From Reticulascus tulasneorum (lineage: Eukaryota; Ascomycota; Sordariomycetes; Glomerellales; Reticulascaceae): 64,000 nt of DNA. The notes under the pieces are model-generated. The model saw nothing but the letters and a program-made list of their open reading frames with translations, made no database searches and was not told the origin of the DNA. Positions 1 to 14,501 of the stretch are shown here, in pieces. The stretch lies in contig LSAX01000010.1 in assembly GCA_001557505.1 (NCBI GenBank), positions 2,294,001-2,358,000 on the forward strand, written 5' to 3'. Numbering within the stretch: the first letter of the stretch is position 1; every line of letters starts with the position of its first letter. Position numbers and translations under genes: made by a program.

Positions 1-1599
1 TGCCTTCAGGAAATCAGTCCGCCATTGGGTCGCAGTGCCGGGCATGTCAGCTTCTCGGCTTAGATGCGGAGATGCCGCATTGCCGGAGCATCAGAAATGA
101 TGCCTTCAGAGTCGAACCAACAGCCAACCAGTCTAGTGAACTGACCAAGCCCTTACTTGAGGTATCTATTGACCAAGATCTTGGGTCTCAACTCCTACAT
201 CTTTAAAGCACCAGGAAGTTCCGAGAGGTTTAAATCCTCGGGTATATTACCCCTGCTGAAAACGAATGTACAGCATACATACATATTTTGGCACTCTTGA
301 GTGCTATCGACTAACAAGCCACGATAATCGCAATTTCGAGAATTGATTATGCCGACGCTTGTTTTATCAAATGCACGCTAGTTAGACCTCATATCTTGGG
401 TTTCTAGGAGCAGTAGCTGGCAAAGAGCATATGCTAGGAGGGCGCAGCAGCTGAGGAGCCAGCTCTTTATTGAGCAGAGATGATCGAAGGTACCAGGATG
501 GGTTGTCTATAGGAGCATGTTTACCGGAGGCTTTTCTTGTATTGTTAGGATTTCTATTCAAGCAAAAGCAAGGGCGCATCTTGCCATTGGTTTCAAGACG
601 GCATAGCCATGAGGCGATTCTCGGGTGGACCAACCAACACAGGCAATTTTTGAACTTGCCCTTCTATTGCCTTGATATTACCAATCACTGGCGTGAGGCC
701 TGCGGCCATTTCGCAAGATAGGTGGCTGATAATTTGAAGTGAACTCGAAATTCCTCTGATTCGGTGGTTCAACACGCTTGGGTGCGCTAGCTCGCTTGGT
801 GCGATTTGGACATGCTTTATCGTGTGGAGGTGGGTTGCCGACTTGGCTAGTACTGCCTAACCTCTTCCCCAGGCTCGCCATACAGGTCGCAGGAGGGATG
901 ATAAAGATGAGACGCGTCCCCCAAGGATCGTTAAGCAAGCCTCTCCCAAGTTCAAAGTAGTGGGTATTCTTGTAATGCGAGACTAGGAAGCCATATGGAA
1001 GAGATCTTTTGTTGATCGCCAGTCACCAGCATTCTCGGCAACGTTCATTGCCCTCCGCTATGCCTGAAGCCATCGACATGCCTTCAGAAGAGGCATTAGC
1101 GACGTATTTTGATTGTTCCAGTTGCCCTTGAATTCTAGAGATCACCTGCTATGCATCAGGGCTAAGCACGGATACTTGAGGGTATCAACAGCCGAGTCAG
1201 TGGCCCGAGTATGTCAGAGCAAATCATACTACCCTGCTCGGCCCGTTTAGACGTGATTATGTCGCTTGATCGCGAACAATATCATTCCTAGCGGGGGCTT
1301 TTGAAGTACGAATACACACATCCATATTTTCTCGATCCTCAGGAACTGTGACTCGGCATATAGCTTACCCCAGCGCTGATTAACATTGTCACGAATCAAT
1401 CCGAATAGCTATAACCAGGGGAACAAAAAGTTTTGCTATCAATCCGCATAGAATAATCGTACAGGTCGCTGACAAATAAATGCACATGAGACGAAGATGA
1501 GACAGATGACAGAATAGTGGACTCCGGCTGATGGATTAAGAGATCCTACCGTACGCCAACAAATCGGGCGCATAAATTCACGGCCTTCGACAAGTTGAC
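1..1599. other. Gene-free left end
   Basis: No reading frame here looks coding. The open frames are short, begin mostly at non-ATG codons, overlap on both strands and match no family I know. I saw no tRNA, repeat array or transposon ends. It may hold the 3' flank of the neighbouring minus-strand gene and part of a gene outside the window. Confidence 0.5.
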
Positions 1600-2494
1600 T
1601 CAAGATTTGTGCGAGTGCAATTTAGCCTTGATCCTCTCACCCAACCCCTTTTTCTCCTTACCGGCTTCGCCATCAGCAGTCGAGCTGTCATGGGCATCAT
1701 GACTGTCATGGCTGACGGACTTTTCAGCCGGTGTTTCTCTGTGTACGCCTTTCTGCTCGAGAAGACCTATCGAGATTTGTGTTAGTTTAACATTGGCACT
1801 CATCTCCTGCTTCCTGAGAGAGGTAAGAAAGGAAGGGAACTGTCCCAGTGAACCACGTACGATCTGCTTCTCGACCAGCCCCTGGTTTGGTTGCATCAAA
1901 GTCGCCTCCATCTGCAACCAAACCGGAGCTTTTGACGTACTGCTCACCCGTGCCCTCTCCGTGGCTGGTCTTCTGAATGCCCCCCTCTTCCTCGTCGGAG
2001 GAGCTGGATGAGGAAGATACAGACGCCGCATCGCTCGATTTGCCGTGCTTGCCAATGTTTCCAGCGTCACCTCCGTGTTCTTTGGCAATTGATGCCAAGG
2101 GCTTGGGGCCAGGCTCTGTCAGATTTTCGCCTTGCGTGCTGACATCTTGTTTCTCCGGGGCGGCATCGGTCGCGGGGTCGGAAGGATTGCGAGTGTCGTT
2201 TTGGCCGCTAGTGCTGTCGGCCGGGACAGGGGCATTTTCTGCAGCGGTGGGATCATCGAGCTCGGGCTTTCCCGCCGGTGCTTGGCGCTTCTCGGGTTCC
2301 TCTGAACATGACTGTGTTAGCTTTTTGCCAATAAATTGTCATGTTAGTCTGCATATCTTACCGATGTTCCCCGCATCGTATGGCTCGCCCTTCGACGTAT
2401 CCCCACTAACGCCAGACACTGGCTCTTTCTTGGCTTCGTTGTCCCCCCAGACAGCCTTGGCTGCAGCATTTGCCATGGTGTTGATGGTCTCCAT
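1600..2494 (-). CDS. Disordered low-complexity fungal protein, 246 aa, three exons
   Basis: Exons are 2362-2494, 1861-2301 and 1600-1766; introns 2302-2361 and 1767-1860 have GT-AG ends and CTAAC branch sites. The phases close to 247 codons with stop. The start is set at the ATG opening METINTMANAAAKAVWG, a short amphipathic N-terminus I recall from many ascomycete hypothetical proteins; an in-frame ATG lies nine codons upstream. The rest is acidic, Ser/Glu/Lys-rich and probably unfolded, with a run of serines and an acidic patch near the middle. The motif DAGNIG occurs twice, near residue 40 and again after HGG. The C-terminus is a basic helix (GLGERIKAKLHSHKS). No enzyme motif or signal peptide is visible. 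Function unknown; a stress-related or membrane-surface role would be guesswork. Confidence 0.8.
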
Positions 2495-4427
2495 CTTTGG
2501 GTAGAGTGCTGTTTCGGTCACAGGGCGGGGTAGGTTTGCTTGCGGGGGCTAGGCTACAGCTGAAAAATTCGAGTCTTCGGCTGTCTTGTAATAAGAGTTG
2601 ATAGTTTCTGAATCTCCGTCACAGCTTTATTATATCGTTTGACGTTGTGGGATGGACGTTGGGGGATGGGGATGGCTATGAGGGGTTTTTATAAAGACCA
2701 CAACTTCAAAAGGATACGTCTGACGTCTTTCCTTAATGGAAACATGATGGGGCCAAACAGCCAGCAAGGCAGATGGACATCAGGACATTCCCTTTTGGCC
2801 CCTCTGATGATGTGCCTAACGGCAGACTAGGAGCCGAGTTGTACCGCTAGCGATATCAGGACTTGTTCACAAATAGCAAGGAGCTCCAGTAAAGATTCCC
2901 CCCAATACCGCGAGGTACGTATCAAGCCTGGACAATCACGAATCACGCGCATTTAAGGGCCGATCAAGATCACGTCAAAGGGGACTCCGCGGGAAGCTGC
3001 CCCTCTACTGCAACTGCACATGCCCCTTCGTCATTTACGCCACTTGGTGCCAAGAAAGTGGTTTCGAACCTCGATGTCGACAGGGATACATAGATCGGCG
3101 GATCCATAGGCAGCTTTCCTCTCCCGAGGAGGGGCACAAGAATCCAAACTATGACGTGCCCAGCAAGCGGGATGGGGCTTCTAGCGCATGTGCTAATAAG
3201 TAAGGTATGTAGATAGCTAATTGGAGTACATCCGATTCTGAAGAGATCGGAATTGGGTGTGCAATCAGTACAAACTACAACTAGTCTGCACTACCTATGC
3301 GTCGTGGTCCAGAGCATGAGAAGTCAGCTACGTCACTTGGTGATTCCTGGTGATAAGCCTGCCCGCCACATGCGAGAATCGATTACTACAGTAATTAAGG
3401 TGCACGTATTAGCATCAAACCTTCGGGCTTTTATCGCAGCGGCGTTGGATGCGCCAAACCCGCGATGCATGCTGGTAGAGGATTTGTCATGTGTACCTTT
3501 ATTGATAGTCACCAAAGTCTACACAGTAATCCGTACGTAGGAGTACGTGGATTCGCATTAAGTGCCAGCCATCGTCAGCAGAACGCGGACTGGAATAGTG
3601 GCCTGAGTGGCTAGTTAAGTAAGTACTCACAGTCTGACGAGATACTCTTCCCCACCAGAACAGGCACATGCTGGTCTGGGGCTTGTAGCAAAATTTGGCA
3701 TTCTGTAACTACATAGGTAGTCCGTATCATGGCATGGAAGTCTGCCTGACAAGCTGACTTAGAATGTGATCAACTGCATGGTGTTGTCTATAGACGGTAC
3801 CTCCCTAACTAATATGAAGCCAGTGCTATGTAATGGAACCCTACTGGAGCTCAAAATGCGCCGTGGCCACCCCCTTTGTAATGAAACTGCGACCTTGTCT
3901 TCGACTTCGTTCCTTGCGTGCCTCGCACCGATCTCACTAGTGCCTGGTTTTCAAGCCTTTCTGGTATGTGTACTGCAAGCCAAAGATGTATCGTCGGACG
4001 GATTTCTTCAATCTTGGGTTTGTTGACAGGTTGAAGGATCACGTTGGGGGGCTCGTGACTTCAGACCACTGTGCATCTGAACCAGGCAACGATTCCATGT
4101 GCCCAGACGATTGGCTTCGCGGCTTTCTTTCTCGGCAACGCAACCATCTTAACATTCACGGAACAGCATAAAGAACCCACGAAGCCCGGGAGGCCTTCCG
4201 TGCATGCGCCGTAGTCACTTGCCGCCTACAAACCTCCCTGCCTATTGCTGTGCTCTCGGTATATTTGAACATTTCCGGCTCCAAATTCCCACCCCGTGGC
4301 TCGATAGCGTTCGTCTTGGATGGGCTCGGCCGCATTGAGGAGACGCGTGTCTCTGACAGCTCGGGCTCCTCGATTCTGATCCTCACCCATTTCAACTCGT
4401 CGAGTTATCCGCAGGCAGCTGGCAACG
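2495..4427. other. Intergenic region between divergent genes, no gene seen
   Basis: About 1.9 kb separates the minus-strand disordered protein from the plus-strand esterase, so it should hold both promoters. The frames here are short and unconserved-looking. I saw no repeat arrays or RNA genes. Confidence 0.5.
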
Positions 4428-5855
4428 ATGCCGGTTCCGAATGCCTCTTTCGTATGGGCCTTGGCTGTCAGCTTGCAACTGGTCATCTGCAACGCGTTAC
4501 TGATTCATGATGTATCCACCATTGCTGGTGGTGAAGCCGGGACTCAAGTTGTTCTAGGCAGTCATGACAACGGCATGTCCTAGTCACGCCGAAAGTGAAT
4601 ACAATCTCTAACGGTCTCTTCTAGGCCCGGTTACCCATGCACTTCAAACACCGGTATTCCCGCAACGCAAATCCAGTGGCCTGGCTGGATTTGTTGCCTT
4701 TGGGGATTCCTATAGTGCTGGCATCGGTACGGGCGTGGATGGGGAGGAAGGCGAATGCCGCCGAGGGTCTCACGCGTACCCTGAACTAATTTTCGCCGAT
4801 CTCACAGAGAGCCAGGGACCTAACACAACGGTTTTCCAGTTCTTGTCATGCACTGGCGCAACAATTGAAGATCTCCTGGCAGGCGGCGTACCGAGCCAAA
4901 CCGACGACTTCAACACCACATCCACTGCCGATTTCGCTGTCCTATCTATTGGCGGAAACGACCTTGGTTTCTTCAATGTCATCAACGCTTGCGTCTTCCG
5001 CTTTTATAACTTCTACTCTGGGACATGCGAGACAGCTCTACAGCATGCCGACGAACAAATCGCAAGCCCCTACTTTGAGCTCCGCTTGGAGGTCGCAATC
5101 ATGGAGATCCTAGATAAGGTGCCGTGGGAAAAGCGCCCGTGGTTCATCATCACCGTTATTGGGTATGCTCAATTCTTCAACACGGAGACGGAGGAGTGTG
5201 ACGACTCCAGCTTCGGCATCTGGTGGCGTGGACCAAAGCTCAAACGGGAGGTTCGCGTACGAATGAACGAGATGGTTCTTGCCGTGAATGCCAAACTCGC
5301 CCATTCGATTGCAGCAATCAATGGTCGATTCAACGTGCCCAAGGTATATTTTGTAGATTATGACCACAAGTTCGAGGGCCATCGGTTTTGTGAGCCCAGC
5401 ATCAAGGAGCCAGACTACAACCGTACCGACACCTGGTTCTTTCTTGTTGGAGGGCAAGACAACAACCCCAATGTGACGGATCCCTCTCCGAGCCCTAACG
5501 CAACCATCTCCATTACCCAGCAATACCAAACTCTACCGCATCGGTCACCTCTTACTGATCCTGCAAACTGCCTCGATGCAGCCCAGAGATCCGGGGATTG
5601 GGGTCTGCTAGCGTTGTGCTACATGGCAATGTCAAAAGTTGACGACCCGAGCCTCAAGTTCGCGAATCAAGACATTGTGATGCAAAACTCCATGTGGTAC
5701 GTTCCAACGTACTATGGGAAAACGTTCCATCCGGTAGGAGTCCTAGCCGCAAGCTCAAATTTTGAAGCCGCTAATCAATGCTTTGGCAGAGGAGTCTGGG
5801 TCATGAAGCGATCAGAGATGAAATATACAGGACATGGCAAGGCATCGAGCTCTAG
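4428..5855 (+). CDS. Secreted GDSL/SGNH-family esterase or lipase, 435 aa
   Basis: Exons are 4428-4560, 4625-5733 and 5790-5855; the phases close exactly. The N-terminus is a hydrophobic signal peptide (about residues 1-23). Block I is FGDSYSAG with catalytic Ser73. Block III is GGND with Asn156, and block V is FHPRSLGHEA with His413, so the SGNH catalytic residues are all present. The FHP block becomes in-frame only when the 56-bp third-exon intron is removed, which supports that intron. Members of this fungal family are extracellular serine esterases acting on lipids or acetylated polysaccharides; the substrate here cannot be read from sequence. The exact donor of intron 1 is less certain, since GT sites at 4529 and 4531 have the same phase. 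The gene stands alone between two gene-poor stretches. Confidence 0.88.
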
Positions 5856-8800
5856 CAACATAATGATCTTTACATGTATAGATGATCTCTCTTGCCTAGC
5901 TGGTACTTGGATGAGGACCTCATTGTTCAGCCTTTCGGCAAGAGCTAGTGGATTGATGTCCAGCTGGGCACAATCTCAAGATTCCTAGAAGTGTCTATCA
6001 AATTCCACGGTGTCGGTTCACGGAGTTGAAATGGGATATATCAGGGACCAGCCATCGGCTGGGACGGGTCGCTCATCATGGTTAGAAATGGGAATTCGCG
6101 GCACGGTTTGCTTCTGTGTGATCTGCTTCGGTCGCATTGCGTCAATCTACGAGTCTGTTCAGATATGTACTTGAATACCAGCTTCATAATCTTTACTCTG
6201 TCTGTGCACAATGCTTCCCTCCTTGCAGCTGTGAAGAGATTTAAGCAGACCCTCCCTGCTTTCTCTTTTGGCTAGACCTGGGACTAGTTCTGCTAGGGTC
6301 GCGGCCATCTTGTCAATACGGACGAGCTAGGGCTCCGGCCGGCATTCTTCAGCCAAGAACTTGGGACACGGTACGTTCCGGACTTCCTCCAACCCTTCAA
6401 CCTCACTCCCAGGCTTGCGCATGCACCCATACCCCCGATGGATCTGTGTCTGTGTTTCGCTGGCCCATCCAATTCTTCAGACAGGTTTTACTGTGGAGAT
6501 TCCCCCCAGCCGTAGAGCCACCTAGTATTTCGGCCGGGGGAGCTCCTGTGACAGGACATTCCAGATCCTTGCGCACACTCGTCAGCCCTGATTCGATCCA
6601 TATGCAGTTGTGGTAAAATGGCATCCATGCCATGCCTGCACCAGCGAGACGGTTCTCAGTGTTGTGGGTTCTCGTGGTTTAACAAGGACGCCAAGCTGAG
6701 AAACCCGGGCCCAGTGATCCGCCCAGCCTGGTCTGTTTGATAAACACACCGATATTTAATTGGACTCGAGACTGAGCGGTGCCGTCCGTTTCGGTGAGGC
6801 CCTGGCGACGAACGGACCACGCGCGACGGGCTATCTTGGGCTCTCTGCAACCAAACTAAAATCGTGTTGACCGAAGTGGGCGGTCGAATATCTTGGCGTT
6901 TAAGCTTTGACTCTTCCATGGACTCGCCGGCTCAGGTAGGGGTCGGACCGATGAGCTGAGGACACAGTTCGAGGCAACCATGTTATTCTCTCGATGACAC
7001 AAAAAGGAAACCCATGAGTGCGCACACGCAAAAGGTCATTTGGCTGGTTACTTCGTAGTACCTCAGTGTGGCATATGCTCTGGCCACAAGCGTAAACGAG
7101 CTCAAGGCGTTCAATGCCTCCCTTCAAGCGTACCGGTCGATTGAAGGGGACAAACTCTGTGCGCAGATCCGATCCAAATACCGACAGATGGAATTTGCCC
7201 CCGGCAAGAACGGTTCCGTGCACATCCACGAATGGATGTACATATGTAGGGTTGGGCCAGCTACCTTAGCCTGCAGGTGTCCAACTGCTCATCCTGGACG
7301 CCTCCTGATGTCCGTCGTCGTGACCTCGTATGATTTGGCCCTGTCGCCTTCCCGCCCCCCCGGCCGTTTTTCCCGGATGCGGATATGCATAGCTGCCGTT
7401 AGATAGAACCATAGCTCACCAATGTTTACTTGTGTCAGTTGGCAGCTTCAGCCCTTGGCCGCGTACTAGGAGGTTATTTGGCATCATGACGAACTCCCAT
7501 GGGTGGTGGGTGGGTACGTAGCTTGACAGGCACGGGCACCTTGACCCCGCCGCAGGGATGCCTTGGTCAAGTTTAATATCGCATTTAGTGTTCCGGGGCT
7601 CATCCTTGCCTGGGACGTTGATCAATTCGCTTTTGCCAGCCGATGACATGTTTCCCCTGGTTGACTCACAGGAGTCACTACGTACCTTACGGGGGACGAG
7701 CGCTGCTAATGCGCCGCAAGAATCTACAAATGAAGAAAGCTAGTCAGGCACCCACGAGAGCGACCCCCACCGGTTGCATGGAAACATGAATGTGTCTGTG
7801 GGATATTCAGAAATGGTGAAGATATCTGCAAAGTATGTTTGTGTACACGTAGGTTATACTCTCCGTTAAACGCAAGGTACTTTGGTAAGTGAGACTGCGG
7901 AGTGATTATCAGTTGATTTACTAACTCCATTCATGCAGAAATACGTGCGTAGTGCATGCGGAGATGGGCAATTTTCCTGCTGGTGTCGCAATAAATGACC
8001 CGGATGCAGCGCTTGCATGTGATGGTAATCTTAGCGCCTGAGCATAGGGCCGGGATTCACATATGACAGCTCGACCTAGTGCCGCACCGCGCCGTCCGGC
8101 TGGGTCTTATTAATCTTCCAAGTACCAGTCCTCTGGTTCCCGAATGGCTGCTTGAATCAGACATGAGCAGGAGTAATCGGCAGGGTCTCGGTACTTCGTA
8201 CTGTGACCAGTCTGTAAGTTGGGGGAAAAGGGCTTGTTATCTGCTCATAGTCAATGAACCTACAAATCTCGAGCTGGTGATCAGACGGCCCAGCCTTGCC
8301 ACCTGCAGTGCAAAGACCTATGTATGATGCCAATCAATTACCCGGTATACACTAATAGTACGAAAACATCTGATGGGGTTGGTGCACTAGCTTCTGGCTG
8401 GGTGGTGATGCCTGCCCGTATGTTCGTTCAAGCCTTGGAGATTCTTGGGGCCGGGGGGCTGAGGCGCGTAGGCCTCTATGTAGCCCATGCACTTTTTTTT
8501 ATTTTACGAACTCGATCGCCCAAGTTCTTCCGACAGAGAGGAAGGGGGGGACATACTCCGGGGAAGAATCCGAGTGTGTTGGAGACCAGGTTTATCAACA
8601 GGTAATGATAGGCTCGAGGCATGTAGTAGACGATTTTGCACGAAAAATAATAGGTGGGTAGTTTCAATAACTCCCCACCCAGGTAGGGTTTAAGTCAGGG
8701 GGGTGTTAGAACGCAGATACTACGTAGCCGCTTGGCTTTCTCCCGGAGCATCCTCTGCCCCTGCCTTACTTCGTAGATATATTCGTAAAGTACCTACTAC

Positions 8801-9383
8801 TGTCTGGTAAGGTAGGTAGGGCAAGGAATAAAGTCATTACTATTACTGTGCTTCGTTTTAGGTAGCTACCCGGTATCTCTGAAGGTACATGATTTTGGGA
8901 TGCGAATGCGGAACGTAAATACAAAGTAAGGTAGGCACGTTCATCAAATCTTCTTCGGCCCCCCCTCACCTTTCATGTGTGTGGTGGGCTGGGTCGGGGG
9001 GTCCAGGGCCGGTGTTTTCTCCTTGCGGCCCCAGCAAACGAGGAGGGAGTTGGAAGGATTCTCCCGGCTTAGGTATTACATACCTACATACATACTCCAT
9101 CCAATATGCCAAAGTGCAAACCGCACCACCTACTACAATCATCATATCTCTCATCCCCGTCCCCTTCTCCTTGTCCTTCGTCCTTCCTCTTCCTCATGAC
9201 CTCACAGCAAGTAGACCCGCAAAAACGCCCCTTTTAGACCCCTAGATAATGCACCTTACGTATTGTATGTATATATGCAGGTTCAACATACATACATACC
9301 TACGGACAGACATTCACACCTGGTCATATACCCATGGACTTTCAATGGCAATCCCCGAGTCTTGGGACTGCATGGGAGGGGGT

Positions 9384-9408
9384 GACGGACAGACAGACAG
9401 ACAGACGG
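9384..9408. repeat. Short GACA microsatellite
   Basis: A run of about four GACA units flanked by GACG. It lies in non-coding DNA upstream of the Zn2Cys6 gene. Confidence 0.8.
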
Positions 9409-9499
9409 TACGTGCGACAACGCACCACCCAATTGATGGACAGATCCAACCCTCTCGTCATCTCGCCGTCTTCCCACCCACCCCCCGGCACCCGCTGCA

Positions 9500-10237
9500 T
9501 GCACCCATACCCAGGTTATCGGCATTCCGCCTCCATTGTCAATTTGCTCAATTTCCATTGTCGTCCGAGTCCCCGGTCATCATTTTTCTACCCCTGCACT
9601 GTAAAATATTGCCTGAGATCTCATCGGATCAACCAACCCAGGTTCCTGGATACTCTCTACTCGAAACTGAATTCATGCTTCACTCAGCCTTCGGTCAAAC
9701 TCAAGAACACACATTCATTGATTCCCGTCTCTTCCAACGTGTTAATCCTAAACAGCCTACTTCACACTGAGGGGCGCCCTCTAATACTGCCTCTGTCCGG
9801 TATTTTCCACCAGCTTTTCAAGGCTAGTCAACCAACACTGCACCAAAGAGGCACAAAATATCGCACCTTGGACGTACATCGGCAACTACCAACCATCTGC
9901 GGCTCCGGGCTCCCATCAAGGCACATTTACGGCCTCCATTCTCCATCGGCTACAAACCCCGTTCCCTCTTCCTCTGTCTCCCTCCCCCCCTTCTTTCTGT
10001 CACCTGCGCACATCTTTATCAATTGATCGTAGCCTTTGGAACGTGGCGACTGCCAGCCTCTACAGCGTCGCAGGTGGGCATCGTGCTGCCCTATTCCGTA
10101 ACGTAATGGGCTAGCCGCCGTTGTCCGCCTGTCAGAAGTCAACTACAATCGAGTTTTTGGAGTGAGAGTAGCTAGAGCCGGATCCCGAGCTTTCCGCTGC
10201 GGCAACTAGCATCCTCCAAGTGCTTTCGCTGAACGCA
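9500..10237 (+). promoter_or_regulatory. Probable promoter and C/T-rich 5' leader of the Zn2Cys6 gene
   Basis: The DNA directly upstream of the start codon is rich in C and T on the coding strand, as is common around fungal transcription starts. The open frames in it are low-complexity and are not read as proteins here. No specific operator was identified. Confidence 0.3.
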
Positions 10238-12171
10238 ATGGTGTACTGTGGGAAGGCTTCGCAAGGCTGCCAGAATTGCCGAACACGTCGGATCAAGGTG
10301 TGTCTCGCTCACCACAATTCATGTCTGGAGCCGCCGAGCAACGGCTTCCCTTTCCCTCGGTCCCTTTTTGTGCAACACCTTGACTTACTTCCCATAGTGT
10401 GATAAAATCAAACCCGAGTGCTCTCAATGCGTTCGAGTCTTCAAGAAATGCCCCGGCTACCGGGACCAGCTGTCATTGATGTTCCGAGATGAGAGTAGTA
10501 AGGTTATTCAAAAGGCACATGCGCAATGGGGTGTCCATGATGCCGCCGATGGCATCAGTCAGGTATTTGAGGCCTCATCCTCAGCGCGCTCGCTTTCTCT
10601 GCCAGCTCCATCTACGCCGTCGTCATCATCTTCGCCTACTTCCCCGCAGTCAACTCGTAAGGGCACGCCTCCGACTGCATTTCCTTCTCCTCAGCAGGCT
10701 CCAGTTTCCATCGTTTCCAACTCTCATCTCGGGAGGCGAACTTCTTCCTATGGCGTCTTTCTTTCTCCTTCTGTTGGACCGAACCTTAAAGATCAGGGCG
10801 TCCAGTTTTACGTCAACCGATACCTTCTCGGGCACCCAGACGAACCGAGATCAACCGACGACCTGTCTTCCACCGGTTGGCTGTGGCACCCACAACTCCA
10901 AGATGTCATGGCTGCTGTGGGCCTGGCCGGGTTGTCCAACCTCACAGGCAACCCGGAGATGATGGTCACCGCGCGGCAGAGATATGGAATGGCACTTCGC
11001 CAAACGGGAAAGCTTATCCTGCCGTCCAATCCTCCAAGCCTAGATATAACCATGAGGTTGGTTGTAATGCTTGCCATGTTTGAAGTGAGCACGCTACCAT
11101 TTGCAGAATCTCTGATGTTCCTCTGTCTATCGACTCTTCTTGGTCACTGCTTACTTATACTCATCTGTGTAGGTCGTGAAGGGAACCCACCACGCCACTG
11201 GTACTGTCCACGCACATGTTATGGGCGGGGCTGCCCTGCTGAGAAGCTGGTGCCCCTTGCCGAACACACCATTCGGTGGCTTCAGAGGCCTTCTGCAGTT
11301 GTGTTATTCCATGGTTATTATTTCCCCTGTCACTCGTTAAGCAAGCATCGGGCGTTAATTGTCGTAGTTTATTCCCTTTCAGGTTGCGGGAACTGTGATT
11401 CCCCCTGTCTTTTTCGACTGGATCGCTTTCAGCGCCAAGCTGCAGGACCCGTCGGACCGACCGTCCACGGACCTCGCTGTCTTTATTGCGCGGTTCGTTC
11501 AGCTCTCTGCCTTCGTCCGAGGCTACGTGCTCAGTGATGGCCGACCAAAGACGGCAAGTGTCATACGGCAGCTGCTCGACCTGGACTTGGACCTCGCTGG
11601 CTGGGAAGCAGGCGCAGAGGGGAAATGGGTCTTTCATACAGAAAGGAACGATAGCCTGCCCGCCAAGGCGATATTCATGGGAGAGTTTCATAAATATTTC
11701 GACGTGTGGACTGCGCGGATATGGAACCAATACCGCTGGGCGAGAATACTTGCCAACCAAATGCTACTGGATCTTGTCAACCAGAACCCTGTGTCCAGTC
11801 TGCCTCTAGTATCGGCCGGTCGGAGGAACCAGATACTGGAGACCATCCGCAGATTGGCGAAAGACACCCTCATAAGTTCCCCAAGTCATTGGCGGCATCC
11901 CGCGCTCCAGGAGAATACTCTGATCACGGTCCAAAGTACCGGGGGTGGTGGGGCCGGGGCGGCGGGGTTGCCTCTCCTGCTGTTTCATCTCAAGGTGGCG
12001 AGCTGCGCGCCTGGCGTGCCGAGAGAGTACTGGGACTGGGCTCTGGGGATTGTGCAATGTATTTGGAGTGATATGGGCATGCTTCATGCCCGTTCCATGA
12101 TGGAAGCTATGCGCGCTCACCATGACACGTTACAAAGGACCAGCGCAGAAGGAATCCTCTCCAGTGATTAG
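10238..12171 (+). CDS. Zn2Cys6 fungal transcription factor, 558 aa, four exons
   Basis: Exons are 10238-10297, 10398-11084, 11173-11313 and 11383-12171, all joining in phase 0. The first intron splits the zinc cluster: Cys11, Cys14 and Cys21, then Cys28, Cys31 and Cys38, with the classic CX2CX6C spacing in both halves. Cys21 is the first codon of exon 2. A basic linker and a Ser/Pro-rich segment follow (about residues 70-130). The remainder is helical, like the regulatory half of Sordariomycete Zn2Cys6 factors. Proteins of this class bind CGG-containing sites in the nucleus. No biosynthetic or catabolic genes sit beside it, so the target pathway is unknown. The third intron has a weaker donor (GTTATT), but skipping it would add a poorly matching insert. 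Confidence 0.88.
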
Positions 12172-12947
12172 TAGGAGAGAGAAATATGCTAGTTAGCCAC
12201 TGGCGGCAACTAAAAGCACGATGATTCCGGTGTTCTTGGGAGGTTGGCTGATTGTTTTGGCGGTATAAGGGAGAACAACCGCAGGTTGTATCAGGTACCG
12301 TCCGAGAAGGCGTTGACTTATAGGCTGGGCAAACTGCTCTGTATTTATATTTGTACCTGTTCATGAAGGGATGTGTGGCAAGTGATTCTGATAGGTTCAC
12401 AGGAATGAGGCATAGAGCCAGCACCACTAGAGACCATGTGCAGCCATGAGACAGGGAAACGAAATAAACATCATCTAGTTTCCACATCATCCGTATGTCA
12501 TTGGCCGCGTCTATTGACCAACAAAAAAATGGGGTAATCCGAGTCCTCGCCATTGCAAGAACCTGAATAGTTTATGGAAGTAATGAGTTTATAGTAATTG
12601 TGTCCAGCTCCAGCAGGTATTCTACGGTGCGGATTTGGGACGGGTACTGTGTAATGGGACTGTTCCGGATTCAGCATATTCCGTGGCCGCCGCTTCAAAG
12701 TGTGTGGTCACAGGAACCTCGATAGTCAAGCCTACCACACAACAACGTCCTATCACTGTAGGGTATAACTTCATTGTCAAAGCGACCAAACGCCCGGTAC
12801 CTTGTTGTATGATCTCGACTAGCCTTAAAATCATCCTTTCCCTCAAAGGCGCAACACCCGGCCATACCAATACAGCCTTACTACCCCGCCGGTCGCTGGA
12901 GGTCAGCCTGACCTGGCTTTACTCCCACGCTTCCAAATTATCCAGAT
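12172..12947. other. Intergenic spacer, promoter of SGF73
   Basis: About 0.8 kb between two plus-strand genes. Nothing coding or repeated was recognised. Confidence 0.5.

Positions 12948-14501
<1,554 letters not shown>

Larger units (their letters stand above)
5856..10237. other. 4.4-kb gene-free stretch
   Basis: No convincing gene is visible on either strand. The longest frames (around 7068-7406 plus and 6900-7229 minus) overlap each other and resemble nothing I know. The stretch contains homopolymer runs, short CTACCT/GGTAGG elements near 8800, a small GACA microsatellite near 9384-9408, and from about 9130 a C/T-rich tract that probably serves as promoter and 5' leader of the downstream regulator. 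Confidence 0.5.

Noticed and set aside
3040..3105. GGTTCGAA-like tRNA B-box on either strand
   Set aside because: No matching T-stem, anticodon arm or A-box could be folded around it.
6900..7406. Overlapping plus (112 aa) and minus (109 aa) frames
   Set aside because: Neither has a recognisable motif, and they shadow each other; no splice-consistent extension found.
9249..10026. Two overlapping 170-230 codon plus-strand frames upstream of the Zn2Cys6 gene
   Set aside because: Low-complexity, C/T-rich, mutually overlapping and with no known motif; read as promoter and leader.
4428..12171. Possible secondary-metabolite cluster around the Zn2Cys6 factor and esterase
   Set aside because: No polyketide synthase, NRPS, terpene cyclase, P450 or transporter lies nearby; the genes are 4.4 kb apart.
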